Positions 39,001-54,100 of a stretch of 64,000 bases of DNA are shown here, in pieces (the stretch's first letter is position 1; each line of letters starts with the position of its first letter). The notes under the pieces were generated by a model. The model was not told the DNA's origin and did not search any database. It saw only the letters and a program-made list of their open reading frames with translations. The translations under genes and the position numbers were made by a program. The stretch comes from Paralvinella palmiformis (lineage: Eukaryota; Annelida; Polychaeta; Terebellida; Alvinellidae): the NCBI GenBank assembly GCA_025642065.1, contig JAODUP010000148.1, positions 836,227 through 900,226 of the forward strand, given 5' to 3'.

Positions 39001-42000
39001 TCACTCATTTGTTTGGGGAACTCTTCCCTGGGCACTCATCTCTCAGTCAGTTGGGCACACCAGTAACACTGGTTGGAATAGTGCAGCTTGTCTGCTCAAA
39101 ATCAGCTCCTATGTTTGTGGAATGTTTACCTAGGAAGTCGCCCCTCTGCCACATGTCTTATCTGTGACCAATGCTGAAGCTAAACAAAAGACTCACTCAC
39201 TCACTCACTTCTCAAACTGATATCCAAATTATATACTTTTTCTCCAAACAATTCATTCCCCACAATGTGTGTGCATTTTTGCCTCAGATTAATCCTGCTG
39301 AAGTTTGCCTGGTGGTGAATCAAAACTTGTAAGCTAACTGTTAGTTGTTGAGAAATTGTTGAGGTCAACGGCTTCAACTTGGTCATGTATACCTTTTCCT
39401 GACACAGGGTTTGATTGATGAATGGATGGATGTTTTATGGTCACTTTTGTGAAACAGGGACTCAAGGAGCTGAATTTCTTGAGCATTAATATGTTTTTAA
39501 CAGCATGAATAATGTACTCATTTTTGTGCATTTAAAGCCTGGTACATGACTTTCTTAGTTTTGATTCTGTGTGGGATACTGAATAATTTAATGCTCTCTG
39601 TATTAGATTAGATCATGTAGAGGTGCATGGTCTGCTATCAAAAGATGCCAGTTCAAAGTAAAAAAGGATATCCTTAAAACCATAGTTAACTATGATAAGC
39701 TGTTCATACTTGGAACTGTAAAAAGTATGTGATAGCCAGTAATATGGAAATAGGGCATTGGTATTCATAATATTTTGGTGTGACTGTCCATTATTTTTAA
39801 ACAGTTTGTTGTAGGTGGTGCTCTCGGATGGTACTGGTATGTTCTTCCATGTTTTGTGTTTCAGAAAGTTCAGATGGAATTGAAAATAAAGCAATTACAG
39901 CGTGAACTGGAGCAGTCAGAGGAAGAGCTGGTAATGCTCAGGGTAAGTTGTTTATTTGATGACAAATGTTGAAATGCTGCTGGGTTGCTTTCATTCTGTG
40001 TGAGATTTGATTTTAGACATCACTCTCACTGAATCTTTTCTCTGAATCTGGAAGGTCACATTATAAAATGTTTAGCTTAAAACAGTATACTGTAGGCCCC
40101 CTGTTATACCACGGACTGCTATAACACGATATTGGATATAATACGGTCAGACCTTGAACCCGATTTGTGGAATCCACAACGTGACATGGCATGAAATCCG
40201 CCACTGACCAATAAACTGTTTTGAAATAATTTGAACCCGTTTTCACAGTTTGTAATTCACATGTATAAACATAGCCAATGGCCACAACTTATGCACGAGT
40301 AAATTTATTAATTGGAACTTTAATTAAAAGTTTTTTAAATTCTCATTTTAAAATACACATAAATCATTATGTACTTGACATAGTTTTATTATATTTTTGG
40401 CTTGAAGGAGGTAATATATATTGTATTGTTATAATGAAATGGACCCCCAATTAACATCTCAAGCAGGAGTGACATCGTAAATAAGCATTGTTTTGTGTAA
40501 CCGTAAAGGAGCAATACATTTTTATTTCCTTTTTTACGGCTAATACAAATCTGTTAACACGAATTATAAATTATATCAAAATATTATTAAATAATCTAGT
40601 GGATTATCCCATTTTGACGCTAGATAGAGAGTGGAACTATAAATTCAGAACAAAGGCCTTTTGATGAATATTACAGTGTAGTTGGTTCACACAAACATGT
40701 TACTGAAATGGCTAAAGAAAATATAAAAGTGAATTCCCAGTTGAAGATTGTTCTGTACTTTTGAAATATGAAACGTTTACTGAGCTATAAGATATATTTA
40801 TATGAACCAGTGACTGCATCAGTTAGCAGTACTTAGTAGGTTGAGCCCGGGGAAAGGTAAGGTCAGGAGGATGGCTAAACCAGAGCATCTCTGATTCATT
40901 CTGTGGATATCCTTGTGCTCCTTGACTCTAGCGCATCCTACTCTTCTCCTTCTTGCTGTACAGTCTGGCATTAGATGAAGCCATACTGGCAACCCTGCAG
41001 TAAATTGGATTATTTCCTTATACCGTAGGTCCCGGCCATTAAGCCGACCCGCCCCCATTTTTCAGGCCTAAATATCATGATTTATGATAGAACCGTCCAT
41101 TAAGCCGACCTAAAAATCTGAACTTTTCCCAGGAGTATTAGCAGGTGAAGTTTTGAACGCAAGAAATAGTTTTAATTTCATAATTCATTATTTGTACCAA
41201 AGTGTTTTCTCTAGAATCTACTGTCAATAGATCAAGGCAAATTATAATGATTGTTTACACAAACTGTTAGCGCATATGTAGGACCTCAAATGTAAATAAA
41301 CAGCTTGATTAAACATTGAATGAACCGCATATGAAATCAATAACTTAGAAATAATTAGACATATTGTCAATTACTAGTGTACTGAGCCTTTGATGGTACG
41401 TTTTGGTCACTAATGTGGCAATAACCAAGACAATGTAAATTACTGGTATATGCGGTCAGTTAGTAAATAACTCTCTATTGAAAATAAATTAAATAATCAG
41501 TGTTTATCCCGTTATTAGTATAAATCTGCCCAGACAAAATATGTATATGGGGGCACCCTAATGAGTAGTGTCTATGCCGCCAAACGAATGAGATACCATG
41601 CTCTTGGGTACAAAATGTCTTGGGCACGAGTTGTCTTGTTACCGACGCTGCTTTCATGAAATGGGTTGCCGAGTCCAACAACATTTATCCATAATTACAA
41701 AAATCTGATAATTCTACATTTAAATATTTATTTTCATTATAAAGCCATGTATAATTATCATCAACTTGTTTCACTTCTATTTTTACTCCATGACTGCATG
41801 AGTTTAAATCAAAATCTGAAAATGACGATTGATGTCCATTTGCATCTAGATCTAGACTAGAGTGAGAGTAGACCCCTGTTACACTGAAGTTTTTTCTCCC
41901 GATGACTGGATTTCTTGACACTGAAATAGCACGGGCCATTAAGCTGACCCTCCAAAATAAGGGTCAAAATATACCATATTAACTGTTTTCATACTTTGGT

Positions 42001-45000
42001 GAAGGAATTATATGCAGTTTTTGGTAACTTAATTGTGTTTCTTCCTTGATCTTCTGCGTATGAATTATTACTGTCTTTGTTTGCTATTTTGTGCTTTATT
42101 TTATATTTAAACAACAATGGGCTTCCCTTATCACCTCAACAACTACAAGAAGAAAATTCCTGGCCAGACACTGTGGACATGACCAATAATTTATTACTGG
42201 ATGAACTATGAACTCTATTATATACTTGTATTGTGTTAGAGTGTGGATCAATAAAACCACATACACTTGATTATTATCTTTATCTCTGTGGTCTAATTGG
42301 TAGTGCATTGTACCGCAGATCACTACCACCTGAGTTCGAATCTTGGCATGGGCATAGCTAATTTTCCTCTGACTAGTAAAAACAATATGGTTTAAATAGC
42401 TAGTAAATTTATTGTTGTAGTAAGAAATTTGTTGGGCTTGTAAGAAATTTGGTTGGTGTAGTGGATTTTAATTTTACTAGCCATGGGGCTAGAAATATTT
42501 TTCTGCCCCTGAATTCTTAGCATGTTTTACTGTACTGATGCCAATAGTACAGTAAAACATGTGATGAGACTCGGTTCCTATTTCATAGTACAATTTAGTA
42601 ATCACTCAAATCATGGAAATGATTCAAGATATCGTTGTCGAAATTCAGCTTGATATTTCCAGAAAAGAAAACTGCAAAGGGACATTCTGTATCGCAAAAG
42701 GAATATGAAGTGAAGAAGAAACAAAATTTTATTGCTAGGTAGACATTTGAATTTCCGGGGCTGTTTCATGATGAGACAGCCAATGAAATATTCTGGAAAA
42801 CCTGTAGCTAGGGACATACCTACTAAGGCCAACTTGGCCAGTTCTCGGACAAGTGATTTTTTCCGGACTAGCAATAATGAAGTATTACTTGTCCTACATG
42901 ACAAGTGGCCAAAAAAGTTAATGTCAAGCTCTGTCACTCACTCATAATGACTTTTAACTGTGCATATTTGATAATGGTTTCTAGCTATTCATAGATTACT
43001 GGCTACAGACAGAAAAATAATTTTGGATTTGATGGTATTTAGTTCGAAACATTTTGCCATAATGATGTTCTAAAATACACATTAAAAGTCACATGATAAT
43101 ATCATAGTAATATCGTTTTATTCAATAATAATGTGGTAGCACAATATTACCAACAAATTGGTTGTGGCTTGGTAAAATAAGTCACCGTGAATATAAATAC
43201 ATCTTCAGTAGAATACAAAACATTATAATTTATATTTAATCTCTTCAGCAAAATTATTTGGGCCTAATATTAATTATTAATATTTTTCATATACTGGGAA
43301 GAATCGTTGTTGCTGAAAACAGATTCTGTTTGTTGCTCGTTATCAGTTTCAGGTTACAGCTGATATACTGAACCTAGTCCAAATGCAGGTTGGGTAAATA
43401 ATGTAGTATTTCTGATAATATACATAGATATCTAAGGACAAATTACAACATAGTGGTAGCAATAGTAACTGAGTGCTGACACGAAGAAAGACGGACCGAG
43501 ACAGAGAAATGAAAGCAGACAGTGAAACAAACCAGAACACACACACACATACGTCATTATATAAATTCAACACCATTTTGAATTTGTTTGCATTCAATGA
43601 TTATATAAACAGTATTGTAATTTATACGATAATCTTTTGTTGTGAGTCTTTTGTTAAGTTCATTTAGTTATCGTTGAATTCTTCTTACTAACTTCACATC
43701 TTCGTCTTCCCCATTTTAATTTTTATAATTTATAATTTCAATAACTGAATCAGTGCTCCTCGAAACTAACATGCGCATGAATGTTTCTTTGCTGGGGTAC
43801 CTTTGAATGACTTTTTTCTTTTGTTTACGATGTTATTGTCAAGGTGATGCCAGTTTAATAATACGCTTTGTGTTTTAGCAATCTGAAGAGAACTGTCAGA
43901 CAACGCTGGACTTCACACAAGAGAAACTTCATCAGGCAGAAGAAAAGCTGATGGAAGCAAACAAGGAAACTGATGAGCTCCAAGTTAAACTTGCTGTCAG
44001 TAAATGAACCTTTTCAACAGACATCATGTTTTGTTTATCCGAGTATATTACACGTTAAATGAGTAGTTCTGTATAGCATTTCCTGGTTTGTAAATCAGTT
44101 TAGTTTGATAAAAGTATATTTGATATTCAGCTATTTAATTTGATGATATTCAGCTTTTGTATTGTGTTTAATTGGTCTTTTGGAGTTTGAATAACTTACT
44201 GCTGTAACCTTGGCCAAGTGTAAATACGTTTAAACACACTTCTGGTTTTTACTCCACAAATTTAGCAGAATTTTATTATCTCTAATTGGGGATGATGTAA
44301 TTCAGTTCAATGATGGCCTGCTGTCTTTGTTTTATGTTTAGTTACAGTTATCTCTCTATATCAGAAATGCTATATACTCAGTTTATATTTAAAGAAAGTC
44401 AGTCGTTTGTAAAATTATCTTTTTTAATGTGATTTATCCCTACTTTTTCAGACTGCCGAAGAGCGCCTGGCACAGGAAGTGGATAAGAACCACAAGCTTC
44501 ATCATCAGCTGCATCATAAAGGAGATCAGGTAATGCAACATTCTTGCTCCAAAAGAGCAGTGGTTAGAGCACTGCCGTGCAAACCTCCAGGTTGTTGGTT
44601 CGATTCCGACTCACACCAGTTTGTGAGACTCTTCCTCGGGGAACTCACTGTTGATCCTGTGTACGTCCCAGCTGTGACCAGGATTGAGGCTAGCCAACTA
44701 AAAAAAAATCAACTCAAATCAACTCAGTGCTTCACGATGGCTTCTTAAATGCTGTATTGTAAATGTTAGTTATAAGTGGGATCCTTGTTGCATTCTTATA
44801 CCAGTTTTTATGATTTTTCGTACTTTTTTTAGGAGAAGAAGTTGTTGGAATCTCTGACCGAGTTAGAAGCAGCCCAGACAGAACTGCAGAACCTTAAAGA
44901 GATGATAACCATTAATGATCAGGAGTTGTCATCTGTCAAACAACAACTCGCAGATGCCACACAACAAACTGAAAACTTCGTGACTGTTGTCAATGAGAAA

Positions 45001-48000
45001 ACTGTAAGTATGATTACTAAGTGTTGTTATTATTGCTGTTGTTGTAGTTGTTTTTTATACAGTTTTATATTGTGCACATTGAACTTCAAAATGCTTTAAA
45101 TATTATCATACACAATGCTGTTTGTTTGTTTGTTTGTTCTGTTGTGTTTTTGTTTGTAAACCCATCATCATTATTTGGTAACTTGACGTAGCCAATCCAA
45201 TTTAGTTTTCCTAAAAGTATGTATCATCATCATCATCATCATCTGTCAGATACTCAGCTGCTGTCAAGTGCCCCCCTCTGTGTTTGTTTGTTTGTATGTG
45301 TGTGTGTGTCTATTTGTATGTGTGTGTCTGTTTGTGCATGTGTATCACACTGTGTATGTGTCTATTTGAGTGTGTGTGTGTCTGTATGTGTGTGTATGTC
45401 TATTTGAGTATGTGTGTGTTTGTCTATTTGTGTGTGTGTGTGTGTATGCACACCATGTTGTAGAGTGTAGTACAAGTTATCTGTGTCACTGTCAGAAATC
45501 AGCTCCTTTCCCATCCCTCAAGTAGAACACTGTACTTCAAACCTCTGAATCAGGGTTTATATCCTAATAACATATTTGTTTGTGAGATTGTTTGCGTTAC
45601 TCCTTGACTATATGTCCCAGGTGTGACCAGTGCTTAGGTTAAATAAAGTACTCACTCACTCACTCACTCACTCACTCACTCACTCACTCACTCACTCACT
45701 CACTCACTCACTCACTCACTCACTCACTCACTCACTCACTCACTCACTCACTCACTCACTCACTCACTCACTCACTCACTCACTCACTCACATCCACTCA
45801 CTCACTCACTCACTCACTCACTCACTCACTCACTCACTCACTCACTCACTCACCTACCACTCACTCACTCACTCACTCACTCACTCACTCACTACTCACT
45901 CACTCACTCACTCACCACACCCACCCACCCAAATACACACACCCACCAACATACTCACTCACTCACTCACTACTCACTCACCAACACCCACCCACCCAAA
46001 TACACACACCCACTCACTCACTCACTCACATCTCATCAGAATGTAATAATGTTACATCCTTAGAGGGTTTTATCGCCCTACTTTTGTGTATATGACGTGT
46101 TTGAGATACATAACTACATCCAGTAGGGACTATCTGTCTCCCTATCAGAATATACCATTTTTATTAAGTACTGGCTGAGTGCATTCCCATTTGCTGATGT
46201 TTTATAACTATATTCTGCCCTTTTTCAATTACAGTGTCTGTCATCAATTCATTTTATGTACATTTAAATCATATACAATTTTATGTTATTATCATCATAT
46301 GCATTAATAAATGTAGCAAATTAATTTTTATACAACAATATTATATGCTTATTTTGTGATAAGTTTCAGTGGCTATGAATATGTTAATGTTTTCTTGGGT
46401 TAGTTTTAATGTCGGCATAAGAAAAGCATTCGAGTGAGTGGAGTGTTGTTGAATCTGAGAAACTCTTGTTTTCGTTTGATCCTTTCTTTAGGAAGTGATT
46501 GCCTCACTGACATCTCAACTGTCAGCTAAACACGAGCAGTATAATGAGAAGGAGAGCTCTGCCGAACTGCTCAGCAAGCAACTCGAAGAATATACGCAGG
46601 CTAACACCAGACTCGTATCGGAGAATGAACAACTGACTAGGGAGAAAGATGATCTCGTAAACAGTCACGTTGAGGAAACCAACACTTTCCAAAATGACAT
46701 CATGAAGCTAAGATTACAGGTGTGTAGGCACCGATGAAATTTTGAGCCGAGCATCAGGCATTGTAGGTGGTTTCTTCCAAATAAGGACCACTTAGCGGAT
46801 CTTTTGGCAGGCTTGATTTCTAGCCTTGAGTCTAATCAAGTCTGTTTGTTAAGTATCCGGACGTACATGATTTTGTGGCGGAGAAATTCCAGTTTTTTTT
46901 TCTATCAATAAATTAGTTTTTATTGGACTGTGACAAAATAATATATATAATCCATGGAAACGGATGTCATCTTGTATTAGTATTAAGTCACTAACTGAAA
47001 TGTATTTTAGGACCACCAGAGACTTTGAAGTTTTTAATAACTGATTTGATATTTACAAATGTATAAAAATAATACCATTGTCCTGAGGATTTATCCATTT
47101 GTTTCCATTGGTGATGGATGCATTAAACATACTTTTATATCTGACCCAAGTTCTGGAAGTAAAGTTTATCATTTTAATTAATCTGTGGATCTTAATATTG
47201 GATACTAACACACAACAACAACAACAATTCTTTTAAATCCATTTTGCCCCTATTCTGTTCACTCACCAGGTTTCTCCATTTTACCTGATCTTATGCATCT
47301 ACCTTATTCAGCCCACATTCTCTCACGTCTTTCGCCACTACCTGATTCCATGTCATATAATGTCTTTTTCTACCCCTCACACCATCCACCTTATACAACG
47401 TACTTCTCTTCACCCAGTCACCATCTTCTTTCCATAATGCATGTCCCATTTCACCTCAACCAATTCCTCTTAACGACTTCAACGAACATTTCAATTCCCT
47501 TTCTCTTCTCCAGTTCTACATTTGGTAAGTTATCCCTCTGAGACACACTGCACATCCGTCGCAGCATTCTCACCTCTATCTACTCAAATAATCCTATCTG
47601 CTCTGTATTCATGGCCCAAGTCTCACTTCCTCGCACCATTGCACTCCTCACAGATGTCACACAAACCTTCTCTTTTAACTTCAATGACGCATCCTTCTTT
47701 GTCAACGTCCCCGAGAGCTCTCTAAGCTTTCCCCAAGTACAATGCAACCTTGCCACTGATCCTGAATTCACTCCTCCACCTCCGCTTATCATATCCCCAA
47801 GATAACAGAACTTTCCAACTCTGTCTAGATGCACACCATTTCCCAGATCCATGTTTTCCTATATGTTGATATACTCTCCCCATCACCTACTTTCTCACAT
47901 ACATTGCACAGATATACATCCCCAATTCCATGAAGTGAACCTTTCATACCTGAACAGCACTTATTGGCCCTTCTACCACACCCTATTTTCTGCACTGAGT

Positions 48001-51000
48001 TAATTCTAACACCTTTGTCATGGACAGCACATGGCCACATCCTTGTTTTTTCAACATCACCACAGTTCTTCCCTGAAACCACCACTTTTGTTTTACTGAT
48101 GTTAATCTTCAACCCTTTTGCCTGCATATGTTCTCAGTCACCAACACCATTTCATCTACATACAACAGATTCCATGGCAATCTTTGATTTGGAGTAAATG
48201 CACTGAATTTAGTTAAATTTGTGTCCACGTGGATAAGCCCAGCATACTAAAACTTTATTATTAATTACAATAAAAATAAAAGAAATTATGAATAGGTTGG
48301 CAAATTAATATTAGATATTATAGTTATGTATTATATTATTAGTGTATATTATATGATGGATTATGTTTTGTCTACTCCGATACCTTTTTGTGTTTTTGGC
48401 GATTTGACTAATTTGTGTTTATATACATTTAATTTGTTTATTGTAGATTGACATGCAACAAGAAGATTTTGATCAAGTAATGCAGGAGAAAGACGAACTT
48501 GTTAGTAATCTTATGCAGCTTAACCATGAGAACAATCAGCAGATGGTGAGTGTTGTGTGTATTGAATGTTAGTCGACACGTTTTCAAGTTGTCAGCACTG
48601 CCAAAAAGATACCGTTTTTATTTGAAAATGTGTTTTATTTGTAGATTTCATTAGTTTTGCGTCTTATTCTGATATGTGATCAAAGAATGGCCGATAAATA
48701 CCTGATCTGTAGCAATCATTTTTTATGTCAAGAGTAATGTTTTTTTGCAATGTGGTCGGGTAAAGAATAATGATTTAATGAATTAATTTAGTCCTAAAGG
48801 TTTAGGCTCTGTAAATTAGTTTATTATTAATGTATGAGGACTGTTTAAACAATCCAATGTACGCTGAATAATCAGTACTCATAGGTCATAGTATCCTCAC
48901 TGAGAGACAACATATTGGATTCTTTATAATACCGTTATAATACTATCTTAGATTTATGTGATGAACCTCCACATATTATTATAACAGTATTTATACTGTA
49001 AGTTTTACACATGACACACTGTAGGTATTTGGAATATGAAAAATATTTGTCATTCAATATGTCATTCCATAAGTTTGATAATTCTTTATCATAGATATCA
49101 GGATTTTATAAATTAATAACATCTTTTTGTTATTCACTGCGTAATTAACAATAACATGTTATTTTTTTATGTATATATGGTAAGCAGTTTGTTTTGGGCT
49201 GTATATGGACACAAATAGTTGTGTGGTAATAATGACGTCTTCACGTGTGGATCTATAGTTTAATCATTGGAGTCACTTCCATTGCTTTGGTGGAGACGTA
49301 GAGCTGAAAAGTTTGTATTTATTTCTTTTGGCAGACAAGGAATGAAGAGCTGTTGAAAACCATTCAAGAACTCAAAGAAGAGGTATGAACTTTATTTTAT
49401 AGGCTAATAAGAAATATTATTTCTTCAATTCTTTTATTTTGTTTAGACAACATGTTTGGCTAAATTTTCAAGGCAAGTTAATTTCAGGGTAACCTGTCCC
49501 ACATGGTCAAATTCAAGGTCAAAGTCAAAAGGGCACCACTATTTACCTTACTCATATGCAAAATATAATGGCATTTTTGGAATCCTTTTGGAATTACCTT
49601 TCTAGAAGTATCTTTTTATCAAGATTGACCAATTGGTTACTGATATATGGTCATTTGAATATTGGCTGCGACACCTGTTTTGGTCAAAATTGCCAAATTT
49701 GGGCGGGCCATATCTCGGAAACTGCTGCTCCGATCTTTCTAAAAATTGGAATATGATTGTTTTTAGCCTCAACAAATTTTCAGTAAAATCGGAGAGGGTG
49801 AGGTGACATCCATTGGGTGATTTGATACGGAATGACTCTGAACTCAATTTTAGACTTGGTTTTATTAGTAAACAGTTCTATTCAGTAGTGCCATCATTTT
49901 TTAACTATTGCTAAGCTGTCTTTAGATTGATGGATAATGTTGTAATATTAACGTGTATTAGGATGAGGTAATACTTGTGAAATACTCGGCTCGTCGTAAA
50001 ATCCATCATTTCCATGCAGAATGCATCCTTATCAAAGACCATCACCAGCTTAAAGCAGGCGTTCGATACATATATGAGTAGCAAGAGCAGCTGCGAAGAA
50101 AAAGAAGCTGAGATCGCTTCGTGGAAGCTGAAATGTGAAGAACTGGAGAGAAGATCAGTTAAACTTCTTCAGGCTTTTGATACGGTCTCCCAACAGCGTG
50201 AAGAACTGGTTGCTACAATTAAGGACTTAGAGGTATGTGGAATTCTGGTCATTCACTCAGTCAGTCACTTACTCATTCATTTGTTTTATTGTTTGGAAAC
50301 TCAATGGGCCCCGGTCAATCACTCACTTTCTTTCTTATTTCAGGAACAACTTGAAGCTAAGAATCATACAGTCCAACTTCTGGAGCAAGATGTTCAGGAT
50401 CTCAGATTGAAATGTAACCAATGTACTGATGAGTAAGTTAATGAGATAACCTCCATGTCTAGCTCTTCTCTTGGCCAATCTCTACAGGTCTATGTCTTAA
50501 AATACATCTCTGTTTATTTGTTATTTACCTTGCAATGTAAAAATATGCTTATCACCATCATCATTGTTGTTGTTGTTGTCGTCATCACATATGCACTATT
50601 TGTTCCAGGGCTGAATCCTGGAAAGAGAAAGTCACCAACTTACAGGATATGTTAACAAGAATTAAAGAAGCGACATCAGCAATGACGTCTGCTGGCAAAC
50701 AGACGGAAGCCGAAGCATTACACATTAAAGCTGAGTAAGTTTGGTTTATCATGCTCATGCGTATACTGAGGTTGAGATTTTTAATTTCATTGTCAGATTT
50801 CCATTAGCTCTTATTTGTGCAATTCAGATTTGAGTATTTTGATGCCTTCCTCGTCATATGCCTGATGTACGTGTTTATCCTCTTGAGATAAAGTGATGTT
50901 TGTGGAAAAAGTATTGTCCCAGATAATTTCTCAGATTATTCTATTCACAGTTCCTTTTGTTTATAGTATTTTATTGTTATTTTTTTCTAGAATGACAGGT

Positions 51001-51064
51001 CTTACTGACAAGATTGAACAGCTGGAAAGTGAAATATCTGAGAAGAATGCCGAAGTAACGAGGT

Positions 51065-51101
<37 letters not shown>

Positions 51102-54100
51102 CTTTATTACCTGTGAACTGGGAATCCATTTAATTTTAAGGTGAATTGATGAGCTTTAATATTTCACTTACTTTAGACATTCGCCGTGTTCTGCTGTTGA
51201 GATTTAATAAATGTCTACTACAAGTTACTGATCTCAACATCATAGAGAACATTCATTCCGTAATTAATGATATGAGACTTTTATCTCATCATTCAGGTTA
51301 GTTTATTATAGTGTACCAGAACTTTTTCTCATACTACCGAAGCGAAGAAAAATCCTTCTGCAAAATAGCACATTAATCTCTTATATACAGTACAGTATGA
51401 CAATATTTGTATGAAAATAAGTATACGATAATAAAAAACCAGTTGGAATAGAATAGGGACCTAATTATTCATTAGATATAATACTTATTGGTTATCTTAT
51501 GGGTAACGCAGTATGTTACATCTCAGAATTAATGATACATAAAAGCCGTCCCTGTACATGTGGTCTAGTTGGTAGCGTGTTGGACCACAGATCACTACCA
51601 CCTGAGTTCGAATCTTGGCGTGGGCATATCTGAAGGGTGTTTCATCTTTGACTTTGAATTTAACCTACCATGGGCTCCAAAGTGGCCGTAAAACACCAAT
51701 CATCAATCACAAAAATGGAGAAAATACGGAGTATAAGAATGTTCCTTAGTATTTCTCTCTCATGGCAAATCTAAAATCCATTGTAATGCAAGTATCAGGA
51801 AACATCTCGCTATGGAAACTAATCAAACAAAATAAATAGATTTACTAATGTCTATGATAAATGAAATGTGTTACATTAGTGACAAAAAGACATTAAATGT
51901 GTTCTGTAGTGTGGAGAATATTATATGTGGCACATGTAGAGTCCTCTGTAATATTGATAAGCAGAAATATAAAAATATATTAGTTAATTGTTTCCAATAT
52001 ATACATTTCAGTAGTTAGCTATATTCGAAGTCATCATAGCATATAAATTGGTCCATAATCAATATAAATACGGGCTGTAGTTTATTATATTATAAAGAAT
52101 TATATTTTTTTAAATGCCTAATAGGTAAGACTAAGAGTGTCTGACTTTCAGAGATTCAAATCCCGGTCGTGGCATTATAGTAGGAGGAGTTTTTCATCCA
52201 ATCAGGGAACTGGCAAGGTTTTCTCTGCCGAATATGCCATATATTTGAAATTTATTTAGAATTAGTCCCCATCGTGAAGCAGTAAATTACAGGCCATATG
52301 CATCTCCCTTATTTGAGGTAGCTAGCCTCATAAAATAACTACCATTTCGGCCATTATTATAAGAAAACAATTAAGTGTTGACATTTTATTCCCATCGTTA
52401 TGGAAGTGTATTAGTTATCTGTAAAGATGATGATGATGATGATGATGTAGTAAAGAAGAGGATAGAGCATAACATCAATCATCTCCTAATTGATAACTTA
52501 TTTTAATGGGAATCGCTCTAATTAGGTAACCAGGACATGGATGTGTTACTACCCACATTACCAGACAATATATTTATATTGAAGAATGTTGATTTTTACA
52601 AAATTGATGATCGCATGGAATGTGTCTTGCCGTGCTTAGTGAAAACACTTCCGTGTTGTAGTGTACATCTTTGGGGCTCTTTGATAATTATAAACGTTTA
52701 TCTGAATTCTGCATCAGATGTTAAAAAATCCAAAACTGGTTGTGACACAATATATGTGAGGGTCTAAGAAGTGCCGACTGTGATGTGGCTGAATTATGAT
52801 ATCAAAACATTGTGTTTTATGACAGATCATCAATGTCCAGTAAACAAAAGAAAGCCATTTATTTGATTGAGACAGTTCTCACCTCTACTAGTTGTTTATG
52901 ATATGTTATATTTTGGTGATCAGATTTATTATATATATAACAACACTATTTGTTTTAATCTGTGAAAATGTATGAAATGTTTAGCCTAAAATGTGCTTTA
53001 AATATATCATGGAAATGCCCCACTCAGAAGCTGGTAAATTTCAGTTTGAAAATATTACAACATACATTATGATACTGAACAATTTTGAAATTTACGTTTT
53101 CTATTGATTGCTGCATGATATAAATCAGAAATATGTTGCATATAATTTGTTTCATTAATAATAAAAATAATAATATTAATGATAATGATAGCATAAGGTA
53201 AGGATATTGAAATTTATGCCTTTCCGCTAATTTTAACATCTAATATCTGTATGATAACACATATGATCACATTAAAATAAACAATCACTGAATAGGTTCA
53301 TGAACATAAAAAATATGCTCTACTGATTCGGCCCAATCACAAGAAATACACCTGTTATCACCCTATATTTCTATTCTGTGGCTGTGTTCTTAAGCCTGGT
53401 TAGACAAAATCTCGTATGTTTGGAGTTCTAAGCCCAGATCCTTTATATAAAATATGACATCACCGTGAGTGTGAGGGAAAGCTTAAGGCAGGGAAAAGCA
53501 GCTGTGGTGATAGGTAATATTTTGGATTGATTTAAGAACTAACAGTTATTTCATTTGATTTGGTTGATTATAGTCCACTATGATTAGTTGAATAGGAAAG
53601 AAATCCAGCTTTTAAAATATAGATAACATGCTAATTCCATTCCTTAACAGGGTTCGCACAGGTCCTTGAAAACCTGGAAAGTCCTCGAATTTGAAAATTT
53701 GGATTCCAGGACTGGAAAGTCCTGGAATTTTTGTAGAGGTCTTTGAAAGTCCTGGAATTTGGACATGTAGATCTATATTTCTAATCTTAAGCATACAGGA
53801 AGTTGTTACACTTCTTCCGAAATATGGATGTATCTTTGTGCCTTAAAAGTTCATGAATTCATTGAAAGGGTCCTTGAATCTGACATTGGAAGGTCCTGGA
53901 AAGTCCTCGAATCTCAAAATGTGTATGAACCCTGCTTAGGTATGCCATTTTGCAGAAATTCTTAGCCTTGATATGAAGTTTCACCTCTGACAAATGAAAA
54001 CCAATTTCTAAAACCAATTCATGTCAGAAGAATTTAATCTCGAATGCCTTACTTAATGTGAGTTTTCCAGTTCGGAATGAAAATGTTTCATTTCTCTTAC

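Noticed and set aside
45630..46046. Leu-Thr-His-Ser repeat open frame
   Set aside because: Translation of an (ACTC)n array grown from a SINE tail, inside a KIF15 intron.
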